The position numbers and the translations under genes were made by a program. Source: Gnetum montanum (taxonomy: Eukaryota > Streptophyta > Gnetopsida > Gnetales > Gnetaceae). From it: a stretch of DNA of 64,000 nt. Positions within the stretch are counted from its first letter, which is position 1. Each line of letters begins with the position of its first letter. Of the stretch, positions 41,500-53,519 are shown piece after piece. A model generated the notes under the pieces. The model searched no databases and had not been told where the DNA came from. It worked only from the letters and a program-made list of their open reading frames with translations. The stretch spans positions 1,019,604 to 1,083,603 of the forward strand of contig MNCI01034769.1 in NCBI GenBank assembly GCA_015680685.1, written 5' to 3'.

Positions 41500-44380
41500 T
41501 TGATGGTATGAAGCTTATTGGAGAAGATCAGATGGTCCTAGGTGGTGGTGGTTCCTAAGGCTCCAAGGAACCTTCACCAGCTTCACACATGGGCAAAGAT
41601 GGAGGTGGCTACAACCGTCCTGTTGATGCTACAAATTCAGGAAAAAGGTGAAAAGAATCTAGCAGAGCATTCATTTTCTCCTTCTTACTCTAGGGATCAT
41701 GCACCATCCATGAAGCTTCCACAATGTGAGTTGGAACAGGCACATCCCTAGGATACGAGATTGCTAGAAATAACTCCTTTGCATTGATGAACTAGGCAAT
41801 GAACTATTTGCATTCAATGTTAAATAACTTGATTATGTCTTTTAGCTCCTGGTAGTTAGTCATTCATCCATCTGGCTAGGTTCTCAGCGATTGATCATTG
41901 GTCTCTGAATTGGGCTCTAAGAACTTTGAGTTTAGTGTTTGCAGTCTCAAGCTTTTGCTTGGTGTCTTTGTGATCCTTGAACTCTACCTCGTATAATAGA
42001 TATGACCTCCCCACTTTTTTTTCTAATTCTAACTATGGTTTTCTAGCAATTAACATTACCAAGTTTACATATCAGAGATTGGGAAACTCTATGTACTCTA
42101 TCATCTCCTACATTTGCAACTCCTTTAGGCAGATCTCTGCTTTGTTGTAGGTGTCAATCCCATCAACGATGGATTGCCACATCTCTCTTCCTTACTGTAG
42201 TTGCTGAAGGGCTTCAATTAGTTTCACCTTCATCATTTAAATTTTTTTTTCATTTACTTCTATTGGCCAACCTGGTCTCTGTAGTGATTCTTCACTTTCT
42301 CTAATTTAAGGGCCTCATTCATATAGGCAAAAATTTTGATGGTCAATTTCTCACACTACGCATGCACTTCCTCCATTGATAGAAAATTTTGTGTAGCCAA
42401 TCTCCTTAGTTTAGTTTTTACCCTAGCAACCTACTCCTACTATTGATGAAGAGATTCTTGCATTTGATTCTTCTAAGCATCAATATTTTGCAAGTAATAA
42501 TTTTTTATAGTCAAGGCTTCATTCTCCCAGCGCATTTGGTCCCAGTCCTTTCAGATTGAGTGCACTTCTACTTTAGCTATGAACTAGATGAAGATGGTTG
42601 TAACTGCCTCTTCCTCAGGTTTTTGGAATCTTTCTTGAAGCTATTTGAAAGCTTCATCTCTTGTTATTGTTGGGTTGAGGATCATAGGATCTGCAAGTCA
42701 GGCATGAAGTTTGGCAACCTCCGTGGCCAAGCATTGGATTCTTTCTTGGGTTGTTTCGAGTTGCCCATCCATGATAATTCATTTTTCCCTTGTGTTTAGC
42801 AACTTCGACTAGGTTGCAGTGATGTTCTCTAGAAGAAAAAAGATGTCTAGAGTTAGTTGCCTAATTCCTACTGATAGTTCCAGCAACTTTTCATGTTGGG
42901 TTGTGTCTAAGTTTCTGCTGTTCATGCCTATGGATGTCTGCACATCTTGAAGTGAAAATATGTCTAGTATAGATGCCACATGTGCATTCAATGTTTTAGC
43001 TACATGGTTATCCACCATTTCAACTGTTGTCTCCTACCCATGGTGCTGCATCACCAAGACAATTGCCTCTTTGCTTTCCTCCAACTACACTGAGAAAGTG
43101 GTGGCATTCCCAGAGATTTATGGAAATAATTGTTGTTAGGATAATAACACCATTACCTCCTGAGCATTGGGATCCAACCTCACACACAATTTTGTTTATT
43201 GGAAAAAGAAGATTGGACCACTCAGATCCATCTAGCTAATTGTTCAAGCCATCTCATTAAGGTGACTCATCGTAGGTTAGTATACAGATGGATCTACCCC
43301 ACTCATTCTTGCTCATTGCTCTAGTTCACTTAAGAGTTGTTCTTGGATTTTGCGTAGACACTCAATGGCTATGTGGGCCTCTAGTGCTCTTTCTTGAGTG
43401 GGTGGTGGTGGTGGCTGCTTCTCTTCTTAAGTTGTTATTGGCATTTTATCTTTCATGATCTATGACCATGAGGCCAAAGGAGCATTCTTGAGGGTATCAT
43501 TGGAATAGCAAATAATGTCTTCCCTTTTGTAAAGTTTCCTAATAAGGTAAAGAAAGGATAGGATCTTCCTTCCACATTTATTCTTCTTGAAGTACTTATC
43601 GATATCTAAGTAGATCAACTGTAGAAGGTTAATAGGAAATTTTTGACTTAGAGTAGTGTATGCTCAGGCAGAGAAGATAATTACCTTGCTTGGCCTCACC
43701 ATTGGATTGAGCTTATAAGTTGCAATCTTAAAGTAAATTCACTCTACTGGTGTGAGTGCACCATACTTCTTACAGTTAACCCCGTAGCATGGTTGGGTCC
43801 ACTTCCTCTTGGCCTCAAGATAATCTTTTGTGGATAATTCAACCAACTATGTTTCGGTATTAGGTACCCAAGTGCCTATGCAATTGCTTCTGCCGAGTAG
43901 GATACTTGAATGTTCTTGATTTTGAGAATAGACCCTAACCTTTGGCTACTTCAAAATAGATATGTTTCTCCCATGTACCATTCCCCACTGATGTGATTAC
44001 TAGCCACATCGAAGACATTTGCAGTTGTGTCTTAACATCCTCAGAGCTTTCTCCAAAATTGGCCTAAATTTGATCTCTTAAAGAACTAATCTTTGGGTCT
44101 CTTAGGACTTGATGATGTCTAGACAGGCTTGAGTCAAAGTGACCTCAAGCCTTGGCACAAGTCCAAGGACTTCTCCTCTTTGGGATTGTTTTGTCAACAC
44201 TTCTTCTTCCAAAATCTATTGGATAGATTCCACTTTGAGCTCCTCATGAAGAGGTCCTATTACATGGGTTAACTTTAGTAGTTCCTACCCTTATTCTTGC
44301 TGGCCCCTTCTAGATCTAGGCCACTTATCTAGTGGTTGTAAGGTTTCTCCTTCCTGTAGGCATTTCAATTTTTGTGCCAT
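41500..44380 (-). pseudogene. ORF-X of E, unit 2 (broken, ~930 codons)
   Basis: Starts at ATG 44380 (MAQKLKCLQEGE). The order matches unit 1: EVTLTQACLDIIKS, a GMVHGRNISIL block, then YLEAKRKWTQPCYGVNCKKY, GALTPVE, FKIATYKLNPMVRPSKVIIF, YTTLSQKFPINLLQLIYLDI, DKYFKKNKCGRKILSFLYL and KLYKREDIICYSNDTLKNA (43840-43460). The C-terminal half is probably coiled coil; the open stretch 43018-42809 reads HVASILDIFSLQDVQTSIG and KLLELSVGIRQLTLDIFFLL. Units 1 and 2 help reconstruct the reading order by comparison only; both are dead. Confidence 0.6.
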
Positions 44381-44399
44381 CTATAATCACAATGAGACC

Positions 44400-46520
44400 A
44401 TGGATTAGCAATCATTATGTAATCTTAAAGAAATTGGGATACCTTATCTCTTAAGGATAGTTACACATGGCTAAGTTGTGATTATGGCTAATTTAATTAA
44501 TCCAATTATCATTTATTTATTATCATTAATAAATCATCTCGAAGGTTGTTGAAATGGTTAATTATCAAAAAATTTGATGTTTATATGTTGTTAAGGTTAT
44601 CAACCCTTTAGGAAAGTTATAAAAATTTCCAAAATATTTAATCAATTTTTCATTAGAAACCTTAAGGTTTGTGGCCCCCACGATAAAGATCTTACCTCTG
44701 GTAAGGGTAGGATTGAAAAACAAAGTGATTTGGACAAAAAATTTGGGAAGTTATGAGCTCTAGAAGGTTTTTAGCTCTAAAAAAATTACAAAAACTCCTT
44801 GTGTGTTATGAGAAATTTGCAAGAATTCCTAAGTGTTAATTGGTATATATAGGTATATGAACTACATCAATGAGGCCTTGTCAATGGGGCTTTGTCGATG
44901 TAGTTGGCTACATCAATGAGGCTTAATCAATGTAGTTATTGATCACCATTTACTTCCATTGAATTTCATAAAACTTTTAAAATACAAGGAATTTTTGGAT
45001 GAAATTAGGGTCAAATGAAAGCTTAAAGAACCAAGAACAATATGAAAACATGAGATGTGGATGTTGAAGCTCATAAATTTGAAAAAATGAAGAAAAATTA
45101 ATTTAGTGGATGAATGAAATGAAAGATTAAGGAGCACTAAGTGATATATTCAATGGAATATGTGAAAGATAGGATTGTGGCAATGTCAAAGGTAAGAAAC
45201 CTTAACTAACCAAGCAAAAAGCTATACAAGTGGGTCCTCCCCATAGCAAACTCGTGCCCTTTTTACCCTTACATAATCTCAACTAAAGAGTCCATTGGCC
45301 CCATAGTCAATTAATGGTCATGAAAAATTAAGGACCAACTTGAAAGAATGTACTCAAGAATCCCAACACATCAGACTAAGACATAGAGCATAACATAGAA
45401 CCTGGTAGTGAGGTGAGTTATGGTAGCATGGATAGATGATAAAGAAGGTGGAATAGAGTTCCAAATTGAGGTCATAAAAAGTCCCTTGTGGAATTTGTAT
45501 TTAAAATGACCCAAGAAGATCCATCCTCAGTCTAGACCAAAACCAGCTACTTTCAGTGACTTCTCTTTGCCACTGTAAGACTAATCCACTTACTCAAGAC
45601 ACAAGAGTACTTCCACAAAACAACCACCATTCCACAAAGAGAGGAAAAGTGAAATAGGAAGTGAGAGAGAGGGCCTTAGTTAGAGGAGACCTTCAAGCAT
45701 AGGTGCATGCTATTCAAGTCCCATAACCTATGCTTTTAGCTCATTTTATTTGTCCAAGGGATGTGTTTTGAATTTTTATTATTTTATTTTTTATTTTATA
45801 TATATATATTTTTGAAATGGAAATCACACCATGTAAGGAATTATTCATGTCGAAGGGGTGTGCTTTTAATTTCCATCATTTGTTTTGTTTTTTTTTTTTT
45901 TGAATGGAAACCACATCATGTAATGACATTATTTGAATTCCTATTAGTGGTTGATGTGGAATAGTAAGCAGTCCATGAAAAACACTCAAGCAAGTAGAAG
46001 AGTACAAAGAGTAACAAGTCCCGTTGAAGTCACATCCTTTACAAACCTTTGAATCCTTCCTAATTCTACAACTACCAAGGTCACTAATTAATTAAAAGTT
46101 TCTTTAATAGAAGGGACCTCAAATTCCCAGAACATGGAAAACCATAGAGTTCATTGGATGGGTGGATGACATGGATTCACTGCCTATCTCATGAAAAATA
46201 TACCATGTCAAAGTCATCACACACAAAAATTAAAAAATAGAAACCAAACATCGACAATCACACATTAAGCAATTTTTACGAGCAATTTTTATGACAATAA
46301 AGCAATTTTTATGAGAAAAAATGAGAAAATATCATACTTAAATCAAGCCAAACAAAGCAAAATACATAACAAAATGTAATATAGTCAAGAAATTTCAAAG
46401 GTACTAAAGATGGTGTAAAATTAGGAAAATTTCAAAAAACAAGAATTTGTAAAATAAATAATTTGTAGAAATCAAAAACATGAGAAACAAAAAGTAGAAA
46501 AACTGAGAAGCTAATTCAAT
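44400..46520 (-). other. Spacer, E unit 2, with promoter-like block
   Basis: No gene. About 470 bases upstream of the ORF-X ATG lies a minus-strand TATATATA (44843-44850). Just upstream of it are repeated CATCAATGAGGC and GTCGATGTAG words (44863-44945), some in inverted orientation. Similar words lie upstream of the TATA in the E LTR (36550-36625). A T-rich run at 45885-45900 and an A-rich block at 46250-46510 complete the spacer. Confidence 0.55.
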
Positions 46521-46539
46521 GGTTAGCACTGATGGTCAT

Positions 46540-47720
46540 TTTCTCCATGACTAAGTTGGAAGGAGGAGATCTAAAAAATAGAACATGGTTGTCCATCCAT
46601 TGAGGCGGTAGTTACATTAGCCTGTCGTGGTTCCAGGAAAGGTTTAACTTATTGGATGTTAACCAACTACTTTTTATTTGGGCATTTCGGCTTGTAGATC
46701 AACATGGCCCTAGAGGAAAAGGTTTGATAAATTATATAAGATCCCTCCTACAATGTTTGGAATTTTTTCTTTTGGGATACATGTGTGGGATTTCAGTAGA
46801 GAACCTTATCTCCTAGTTGAAGTTTTACTTTCCTAATTCTAAGGTCATGACGTTGCTTGTTGAATGCCTTGTTCACCTCATTCAAGGATAGGGCCACCAA
46901 TTGATTTTTATCTAGCCTGTTTAGATTGATCAATATTTTCTTCTATGCTAAACATAGGTCAAGATTTATTTCATAGGTTGTTGAGAGTGTATAGAGCTAG
47001 GATTAAATCAAGAGCATTGGATGTTTTTCATACACTAACTTGTAGGAAGAATAGCCAATAGAAAGTTTCCAAGTTTAACAATAAGCCTAGAGAGCATCAT
47101 TAAGCTTTGTACTCCAATCCTTCCTATATTTTCTAATGGTTCATGTTAGTATTTTTGTGATCTCCTATTTGGTTACCTTTGCTTGACCATTGTCTTGGGG
47201 CTGGTAAGGTGTTGTTAATTTATGTTCTACCCACAAGCATTGCATTAATTTTCTAAATGTGGCACCTATGAAATGAGTTCCATTATAAAAAATTAATGAA
47301 TGTGGCACCCCAAACCTATTCATGATATTTTGTTGTATAAATTTGGCAGCAGTATAATTAGTAATGGTTGCCTCTTCTACCCATTTTTTGTAGTAGTCAA
47401 CTTCTACTATAATATATGCCTTTCTGTTGAACATGGATGTGATGGGACCCATAAAGTCAATGTCCTATATGTCGAAAGCTTCTAGTGGTTGAATCCACTG
47501 TTGAGGACCTTCCATGTAAGCGGTCATTCCCCCATCACATTGATAATGTTCACAAGACTTGATAAACTAGTAGGCATCACTAAATATTGTAGGCCAATAG
47601 TATCCTACCATCAAGATCTTTATGGTTGTGCATCTCTTTGCATAGTGGCTTCCACAAAGTCCTTCATGAGAATCTTGGAGAACACATAGTTGATCTTCAT
47701 CAGGGACATACTAGTAGATT
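46540..47720 (-). pseudogene. Integrase of E (broken, catalytic residues lost)
   Basis: The zinc-binding part (DSHEGLCGSHYAKR, ILMVGYYWPTIFSDAY, SCEHYQCDGGM) lies at 47680-47510. The open core 47452-47165 reads MGPITSMFNRKAYIIVEVDY, keeping the first Asp, then NRFGVPHSLIFYNGTHFIGA, where the second catalytic Asp is Tyr, and TTPYQPQDNGQAKVTK, where the Glu is Lys. The C-terminal domain continues to about 46540. Two of three catalytic residues are gone. Confidence 0.82.
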
Positions 47721-48420
47721 AGGACATTAGCACATACCTTGTAAAGGTGTTCATTGATTTCCATGAAGTATTTGGCTTGATGTAGAAGATCTCTGAGGAT
47801 TCCATTATACCATGTTGCTTTTTCAGGCATTTTTTTCCTTATCGCTCCTATAAAGAGGAGTTCATTCAAAAATTGATCAGAGAGTGAGCTCTCCTCCTCT
47901 TTATTATCCCATATTAAGCAAGATAAATAGTCAGAAACCACATTCTTGGTTCCTTTTCAATATACCATAGTGAAATTAAATTCTTGCATAATCACCAACC
48001 ACTGTATGACATGAGAGCTCACCATTGGCTTGTTCATGAGGAAGTGAATTGCACTATGATCCATATGCACAAATACTTTGTAATCAAGCACATAGTTCCT
48101 AAACTTTTCTAGCACCTACACCACTACCATTAGTTCTTTTTCTATGGTGATGTAATTTAACTATGCTCCCATAATGATTTGGCTCATGTAGTGGATGTAA
48201 TATGGATGTTTCTTATCATTTTTTTTGCATGAGTACTACTCCCAAGGCATAGTTATATTCATCTATCATGATATGAAAGGATTTTGACTAGTCTGGTGCT
48301 CATAGGGTTGGTGTTTCTATGAGTTTCTCTTTTAATTGTTGGAATGCATGTTCACATTCTTTCGTCCAAATGAAAGGTGCATCTTTCTTTGTAAGTTCTA
48401 CCAATGGCTTTGTGATCTTA
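47711..48420 (-). pseudogene. RNase H and linker of E (broken)
   Basis: The open stretch 47941-47711 (DYLSCLIWDNKEEESSLSDQ, FLNELLFIGAIRKKMPEKAT, WYNGILRDLLHQAKYF) is the linker between RNase H and integrase and matches G 55023-54793 (ANHLSWLRWDNKEDEYPISN). The RNase H body upstream (47940-48420) is aligned with G 55024-55440 at DNA level and has many stops. Confidence 0.72.
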
Positions 48421-49260
48421 GAGAAATTCTCTATAAATCATCAATAGTAGCCAAAGTGTCCAATGAATGATTAAACATCTTTAATGCTCTTTGGTTGGCA
48501 TGTTATTTCTTGGACGACCCTTATTTTTCTTAGGTCTACCTCAATCCATTTTTGCAAAATTTAATGCCCTAGCATAATGTCTTCTTAGACGATGAGATGG
48601 AATTTTTTCCAATTGAGCTGTAGGTTTGTCTCTACACATCTATTTAGTACTTACTCAAGTCGGTTCAAGGCTTACTCAAAGGTAGCTCCATAGGTGAAAA
48701 AGTCATCCATGAAGACTTCAACACCACTACCAATCTACTATTGAAAGATACTAAGGACCAAGTGCTAAAAGGTTGTAGGGGCATTGCACAGACCAAATGA
48801 CATCTTACAATATGCAAAAGTCCCCCAATGACTTGTGAATGTTATCTTGGCCTAATCTTTAGGTGCAATTTGGATTTGGTTATAGCCACTATAACCATCC
48901 AAAAAGCTATAATAACAATGCCTAGATCTTGCGTCTAATACTTGATCTACAAATGGCAAAGGAAAATGATCTTTAAATGTTACCATATTTAACAACATAA
49001 AGTCAATGAAAACTTGTCATTTGTCATCCTTCTTTAGTACAATTACGAGTGGGCTAACTCACTTACTATCTGTGATTGGATAGATAAACCCCACTTTGAG
49101 GAGTTGCTCTATCTCATCGTTGATGATTTTCTTTAAGTTTGGGTTCAACCACCTCTACAACTACCTTCTAGGCTTCATGGCTAGGTTAGTGTAAATGTGA
49201 TGTTGGCATATCCTTGGATTGATTCTTGTTACCTTTGGATATAACTAAGAAAAGGATGTT
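48420..49260 (-). pseudogene. Reverse transcriptase of E, FMDD type (broken)
   Basis: Aligned with G and D over its whole length. The catalytic box near 48700 reads GVEVFMDDFFTYG in one frame. The palm (FLDGYSGYNQIQIAPKD-like near 48880, FKDHFPLPFVDQV-like near 48960) and the IYPITDSKWVSPLVIVLKKD-like block (near 49050-49090) are recognisable with frame breaks. No open stretch longer than 60 codons remains. Confidence 0.7.
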
Positions 49261-49499
49261 GACCATTTTCTTACTACTTTCAACAACTTTTCTTTGTGTT
49301 TAAGAGCAAGTTTGAAATTAATTATGACTAGTTTACCATTCTTTAAAAATGCAAACTTGATACCAACTAATAAATTTTTTAGCTCTAAGGGCTCCTACTT
49401 GAAGTGATCAAGGATTTCCAACTCTCCCCAATAGGTATCATCACCTTCATTAGAGAGTTGGGAATGAACTTATTCAATTTTGTTCATGCCTTCAACATA

Positions 49500-50200
49500 T
49501 GCACATGTTATGCTCTCAGTTGGCTCCATGCATATTATGCTACTATCTGAATCAGCCATTGGGTGCCCTCCTGCTTTGTGGCTACTGCGTACAGACACCA
49601 TTGAACGTTAATTTCTTATGCACACTAATTGCATGCCTTAATGTAGGTTCTCTTGATCGACCAAATCTTTTGCATGCAATTACACTCATTATCATTGTAT
49701 GCAATGCATGGAATATGCTTCTTCTCAATTTTTCCTAGCTCATTTTCCTTGGATATTTCTAACGATAGGTCCCCTATACCTATTCTTGCATTGGCTGTAC
49801 TTAACTAAGCTCTTCCCATGATGATGGGAAAGCCATTTTCATAGGTTTCCACCTTAATTAATAGAAAATAAATAGGATAGGACCACCTACAAACTATGAT
49901 CACAATGTCCTTGACTAAGCCCAAAGAAATAGTAATTAACTAATCTACTAATTCCAAATGAATGTTGCTCTTCTTGAGAGGTGGTAGGTTCTAGGCCTTA
50001 TACATGTCATGGGAGATGAGGTCAACTCTAAAACTGAAGTTAAGAAGAGCCTTTCATGGCTCATGTCTAGAAATCTGTAGATAAATAAGTGAACTTCCTG
50101 GATTAGATCTTTTCATAGGAAGATTGCTAGCCTTGATCTAGTTAGAAACAACATGAGTTAGCATTACAGTGTGGATCCTAGGTGGCACTTGGTTTGAAGG
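49500..50200 (-). pseudogene. Protease region of E (broken)
   Basis: Minus-strand sequence paralleling the open G protease (57295-56681): GFPIIMGRA, a stop, LSTANARIGIGDLSLEIS, then the EKKHIPCIAYNDNECNCMQK stretch (49830-49670), and upstream the DLISHDMYKA and LNFSFRVD-like active-site surroundings (50040-50000). The DSG triplet itself is not clearly preserved. Confidence 0.6.
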
Positions 50201-50399
50201 GCATTCAAAGGTATTTGATATAAAGAATAAAGGTGCTATAAATGCAGTGTAATTAGTTGGAGTAGGTTTTGAGGGTTGGAGAGGAATGCTAGGTCAAAAG
50301 AAAGGTCTTTTCCCTAATCAATTTTCAAGATGAATTAGTTGAAAAATCGATTGTGATTGTATAGCCTTCAAAGCATTTTGTTGTTGCAACTATGAAGGA

Positions 50400-50780
50400 A
50401 TCTTACCCTTCATGGATGGAGCAAGAGGTAACGAGTTTAAAGGTGGAGGTGTATGTATAGAGGGAGGATGGTATAGATAAGGATATGGGTTTTTCCCTCA
50501 AGTAGATGGTGAATGTATTCGAGGATACTTTGGATAGTAGTAGTGATGCTGAAATGATGTATGACTTGCAGAACTTCTAGGAGAGATGGGCTACTAAACA
50601 TAGTACCTATATGGATTTTTTTTCCTATAAGGGTACTATTTTCTTGGTGGTGGCATTCCCCATGACTATGGTTGATACTAGTATTGGTATTATTCATAAG
50701 GTTGTGGAGAAATTCCACTTAGGTAGTAAGCTTGTTGTTGTTTGTCAAACTGTCTTGAACTACCTTGAGGGTAAGGAAAT
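50400..50780 (-). pseudogene. Gag C-terminus of E, cut by G
   Basis: Asn/His/Pro-rich tail matching G 57740-57440; the open frame 50718-50437 (NNTNTSINHSHGECHHQENS) parallels the G frame 57723-57505 (NSINSGNTHNHGECHHHVNS). Similarity ends at 50780 where the TGATGAG of the G LTR starts. Confidence 0.65.
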
Positions 50781-51608
50781 TGATGAGTGGTGAGGTACCC
50801 CTATGCTCAACCATATGAATATGAGCATTACATGTGATTGGATTGAACTCTAAGGACTAAGTGCTTATGCATCTTCACAGAACAAGAATGGGTTAGGTGA
50901 TCGTTGTCTTCCCAAGCTTACTCATATAACATGTTTGTATGGTTAAGTAAACTTGTGGTATATGATTTTTATGCTTTTTATGATTTATGTATTGGTGCTA
51001 AAGAGGGAAGAAGTGAATTAATTGAATATTTAATTTAAATTAACTAATCATCTAGGTCCTACCTAGTCCTAACACCAGCATCTATTCCCACTTTCCGTAC
51101 ACATCCTAAACCAATGCAACACTACTGGGATTACCAAACGCTAATTGTTACTGGGTTACCAAGTGTTCCATGCATGCTCGAAGTAGTTGTACTGAATGTG
51201 CTTACTTATGAAAATTAATGAATCAATAAAAGTAGCATTAATTAACTAATGAAAGCATTAAGGAATTGTAAATAGCATTAAGGGTGAGAGATAAGCTATT
51301 CTGAATGTTGCAAGGTTTATCACAAAGTTTATCTTTATTTCCAGACACAAGGTGTGCTCAGGTACATAATACTCAAATAAAGATCTCCTACTATGGGCAC
51401 TCAAAAATAATTCTAACTCTAAGAGGGAGAAACTACAAGAGTTTGGGTAAGGGACTAAGAACTAATTTCCAAACCAAGTGTGCTTGCCTCTTATTTATAG
51501 GCAATGAGATAGGTCTCGATATCAGATGTCTAATAGCTTAGCAGGATTTGATATCATGGACTCGATATTATGGACGTGATATCATAGCCCCAATATCGCA
51601 GCTCATCA
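50781..51608 (-). repeat. 3' LTR of G
   Basis: 828 bp, begins TGATGAGTGG and ends GCTCATCA. It shares GGTACCCCTAYGCTCAACCA with the right LTR and with H. It contains two CTGGGATTACCAA units, the TATAAATA at 51492-51499 (minus) and a decayed array of GATATC/GATATT words (51517-51595) upstream of the TATA. Confidence 0.9.
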
Positions 51609-53510
51609 TACCCCCATGACTAAATGAAAACTTGTCCTCAAGTTTCTTACAAAATATTGGGAAGGTATGGGATTATTGACTGAATGACAATTGACGATGA
51701 CATGGGATGATAGACTCAAAGTGCCCAGGGAATGAATTGACAAACATATTATAGCATTGGTGTTCATGCCCATTGTGATGAACACTGTACATAGATGACA
51801 TCTAGACCCTCATTCAATAGCTTGAAGAGAGAGAGAGAGAGAGAAAATGAGGCACGTTGCTACTGATGTTGAAACTATGCACATTGTTGTTCATCCATAG
51901 CCACATGTCCAAACTTGTTCCTTGTGTAAACGCTCTAGCTTCAGTCCATCCTAAGTTCTCCCTCTTATCCTAGTCTATTGTTTGTGTAATCACCATCTGC
52001 ACACACAACACACTCACGGATTGGTAAGGGTAGATAAAACCTAATGCAGCTGATACCTTGCCTCAATATAAAGCACATTGGCTAGGTTTTGGGTATGGAA
52101 GATATTGGGTTAGAGGTTTATGATTGATAACTACCCAAGGTGTAGGGGTAAGATAATTATGGAATGGAAAAATTTGTGATAGGGCCCCCATGACTAAGAG
52201 CAAACCTCCAGTAGCAATAGGATGGAAAAATTTAAAGAAAAAAAATGATAAGAGAAATAAAAATGATGAAGCCAATAAAACAAAAGAAAAAATAGATGTC
52301 ATTGATGAGGTGAATGAGAAATAGTTGATTGCAAGAAATGTTGAATGGAACGAGCTTAATAATTACATCAAAAAGGAATGCCAGTGGGTCCTCCCCAAAG
52401 CAAGCTCATGCCTTGAATTCCCTGACAAACCTACAAACCAAAGAGTCCATAGGCTCTCAGAATGACATATGGAAACAAAGGTTAAGAACTTACTCACAAG
52501 AGTTTTACCAAAGACTAAAAATGCATCAACCAAGATATAGACTCATCATAAAACTGGCAATGAGGTGGAATGTGGAAAGCAATACGAAAAGAGAGGAGCG
52601 AATGGGATGGAGTCCCAAAATTAAGGTGGTGTCAAGTCCCTTATGTAATATGTGGTTAAGGTGACTTAATAAAATTCTATCCAACTCCAAATTCAACTAT
52701 TCACATCTAGTGACCTCACATCAACACACTTGATCAACCCATCCTTCTAAAGTAACATGAATGCATCCACAGAGTCACCACCAATCCAACAAGAGAAATA
52801 TAGAGTAGTAGGAAGTGAGAAAGGGCCTTAGTTATAGGAAACCTTTAGGTATGGGTAACCTATCTTTCTAGTGCCATAACCAGTGCTTGTAGTTCATGTT
52901 TCTTTATTATGTCTAAGGGGTATGCTTTGAATTCTCACCAGTTTTTTTATTGTGAGAACCACACCATGTAAAGACTTATTTGATTTAGTCAACTTCTGAA
53001 TATATTAGTCAATAGTGGAATGGCAGAGGACTTTATGAAAAACATCCAAGTACCCTAGAGAATAACTAGCACAAATGCGTGGAATCCCCTTGAGGTCATA
53101 CCCTTTTCCATTCATTTGAATCTTTCCTTAGTTTGAAGAGTACTAAGGCACTGATTCATTAGTAATTTTTCTTAGAAAATGGATAATACATTTCCAAAAC
53201 AAGGGAGACCACAGAGTTGCATGGATAATTAGGTGACATGGACTCATTTCTTGTTTTATCAAAAGAAACCATATCTTAGCATCAACATTGAAAGTCAAAG
53301 GTAAAAGTCAAACATTAGCAATCAACACTTATTATAATACAACCCACCATCGTGAGCACTTATTATGTGAAGAATAAGAATAAATCAAATAAACAAACAG
53401 TAAAAATGTTAACGATGATGTAAAACAAAAATAAGTAAAGATGAACAATGTGTAAAATAAAAAAGGCAAAGGAACTGAGGGCTTAGAATGGTTAGCATTG
53501 GTTGCCATCT
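51609..53510 (-). other. Spacer between integrase and 3' LTR of G
   Basis: No gene. The polypurine tract CATGGGGGTA is at 51609-51618 (minus). A (GA)n microsatellite lies at 51826-51845. The rest aligns patchily with the D, E and H spacers (AGTGGGTCCTCCCCAAAGC at 52383, AGTGCTTGTAGTTCATG at 52882, ACAAGGGAGACCACAGAGTT at 53199). ORF-X is absent. Confidence 0.6.
51826..51845 (+). repeat. (GA)n microsatellite
   Basis: About ten GA units in the G spacer. Confidence 0.9.
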
Positions 53511-53519
53511 TCCCCATGA

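Larger units (their letters stand above)
35764..50780 (-). mobile_element. Element E: Athila-like Ty3/gypsy element, right part displaced
   Basis: Minus-strand order from right: gag C-terminus, protease tail, RT (FMDD), RNase H, integrase, spacer, ORF-X, spacer, ORF-X, polypurine tract, 3' LTR. The spacer plus ORF-X unit occurs twice. It is cut at 50780 inside gag by the 3' LTR of G, so N-terminal gag, primer site and 5' LTR should lie beyond the window. All genes are broken. Confidence 0.8.
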
